A DNA stretch of 8,384 nt. Source: an uncultured Burkholderiales bacterium. Lineage in GTDB: Bacteria; Pseudomonadota; Gammaproteobacteria; Burkholderiales; Burkholderiaceae_C. Position 1 is the first letter of the stretch; every line of letters starts with the position of its first letter. The notes beneath the pieces were generated by a model. It did not search any database and was not told the origin of the DNA. It worked only from the letters and a program-made list of their open reading frames with translations. The position numbers and the translations under genes were made by a program. Below are positions 7,175 through 8,384 of this stretch, in pieces. Location: assembly GCA_903871865.1 (NCBI GenBank), contig CAIQIL010000239.1:1-8384 (forward strand), read 5' to 3'.

Positions 7175-7199
7175 TTGACGCGAAACAAGGTCGCGTCAA
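7175..7199. repeat. 9-bp perfect inverted repeat TTGACGCGA-N7-TCGCGTCAA, operator-like
   Basis: The arms at 7175-7183 and 7191-7199 are perfect reverse complements around a 7-base spacer (AACAAGG on the plus strand). The dyad lies 12 bases beyond the PACE gene stop and about 107 bases upstream of the hydrolase ATG. Arm length and spacing fit a dimeric repressor such as a TetR-type regulator, and TTGACG doubles as a -35-like hexamer. As RNA it would also make a stable hairpin, but no T-run follows it. No regulator gene is present in the window to assign it to. Confidence 0.5.
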
Positions 7200-7211
7200 C
7201 AAAACCGAGGG

Positions 7212-7649
7212 CTAACCCGAATGGGTGGGGTGAGCCGGCAGCCCGAAGGCGTGGTCGAACACCCAGTTGAAGACCAGGGTGTAGCCCAGGAAAAACACCA
7301 GCAGGCCGAGGTCGGCCAGCAGGGCGGCCCACCACGACACCTGCAACCACCAGGCGATCAAGGGCACCGTCATGGCCGCCAGCCCGCCCTCGAAGCCGAT
7401 GGCGTGGGCCATGCGCCGCCGCACGGTGCGGGTGCGGTCGGCCTGGCGGCGTTCCCAGGCCTCGAACAGCGTGTTGAAGGCCATGTTCCACAGCAAGGCG
7501 ATGACCGAGGTGCTCACGGCCAGGAGGCTGGCCTCGGCCGTGTCGGCTTCAGGGCGGGCCAGGCGCACGGCCACCGTGACGATGCCGATCGCGATGGCTT
7601 CGTACAGGCAGGCGTGGGTGAGCTTGCGGCGCAGGCCTTGCAGGTGCAT
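7212..7649 (-). CDS. PACE-family efflux transporter (two bacterial transmembrane pair domains)
   Basis: This is a 145-residue inner-membrane protein, close to the 144 residues of Acinetobacter AceI, the prototype of the proteobacterial antimicrobial compound efflux family. PACE proteins export biocides such as chlorhexidine or acriflavine, and in some cases short diamines, using the proton gradient. Four helices form two tandem repeats, each with the family motifs. Helix 1 has RRKLTHACLYEA, with Glu17 matching the coupling glutamate (Glu15) of AceI. Helix 2 has WNMAFNTLFE at 54-63. Helix 3 has RRRMAHAIGFEGG, with Glu87 as the repeat equivalent. Helix 4 has YTLVFNWVFDHAFG at 123-136. The ATG at 7649 gives the family N-terminus. 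It lies 17 bases after the glpK stop, so read-through from glpK is likely, and a repeat-rich gap follows. No linked LysR regulator is visible, although many PACE genes have one. The substrate is unknown. Confidence 0.92.
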   Translation of the reverse strand: MHLQGLRRKLTHACLYEAIAIGIVTVAVRLARPEADTAEASLLAVSTSVIALLWNMAFNTLFEAWERRQADRTRTVRRRMAHAIGFEGGLAAMTVPLIAWWLQVSWWAALLADLGLLVFFLGYTLVFNWVFDHAFGLPAHPTHSG

Positions 7650-7666
7650 GGGGGGCTTCAGTGCAG

Positions 7667-8384
<718 letters not shown>

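Larger units (their letters stand above)
7069..7211. other. Non-coding gap between the hydrolase and PACE genes
   Basis: This 143-base gap holds three consecutive inverted repeats (7124-7156, 7160-7174 and 7175-7199) and is noticeably less GC-rich than its surroundings around 7111-7210. I found no coding sequence with family resemblance. No clear paired -35/-10 boxes are visible on the minus strand, although the promoter of the hydrolase/ferritin-like pair most plausibly lies here. Confidence 0.6.

Overview
The window looks like a chromosomal segment of a high-GC betaproteobacterium in the order Burkholderiales, most likely Comamonadaceae or a close relative. The basis is the very GC-rich sequence, the leuS-lptE-holA gene order typical of Betaproteobacteria, and the character of the LeuRS, LptE and HolA proteins. 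This placement comes from recognising families by eye, not from a search. No mobile elements, rRNA, tRNA, CRISPR or phage genes were seen.

Every credible gene lies on the minus strand, so transcription runs from high to low coordinates. Reading that way: (1) 8384-7212 holds the C-terminal half of glycerol kinase (glpK, cut by the window edge) followed 17 bases later by a small four-helix PACE-family efflux protein. (2) 7211-7069 is a non-coding stretch rich in inverted repeats. (3) 7068-5143 is a two-gene unit: an alpha/beta hydrolase with an aspartate nucleophile (epoxide-hydrolase type), then a ferritin-like predicted metal-dependent hydrolase of the COG3687/PF10118 type. (4) 5003-4398 is a beta-class glutathione S-transferase, 201 residues, the same length as E. 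coli GstA. (5) 4397-4271 is the leuS leader region, with a perfect TATAAT hexamer and an 18-codon upstream reading frame whose stop overlaps the leuS start. (6) 4270-1 is the conserved housekeeping cluster: leuS (leucyl-tRNA synthetase), lptE (lipopolysaccharide-assembly lipoprotein) and holA (DNA polymerase III delta subunit, C-terminus cut by the window edge).

The housekeeping cluster covers translation, outer-membrane assembly and replication, and is probably one transcript from the promoter near 4350. The upstream genes are accessory in flavour: detoxification (GST, Asp-type hydrolase), efflux (PACE) and an uncharacterised diiron-like protein. They do not form one obvious pathway. The observations most worth following up are the leuS upstream reading frame, the hydrolase/ferritin-like pair, and the three consecutive inverted repeats between the PACE gene and the hydrolase gene. 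I found no convincing wholly new system.
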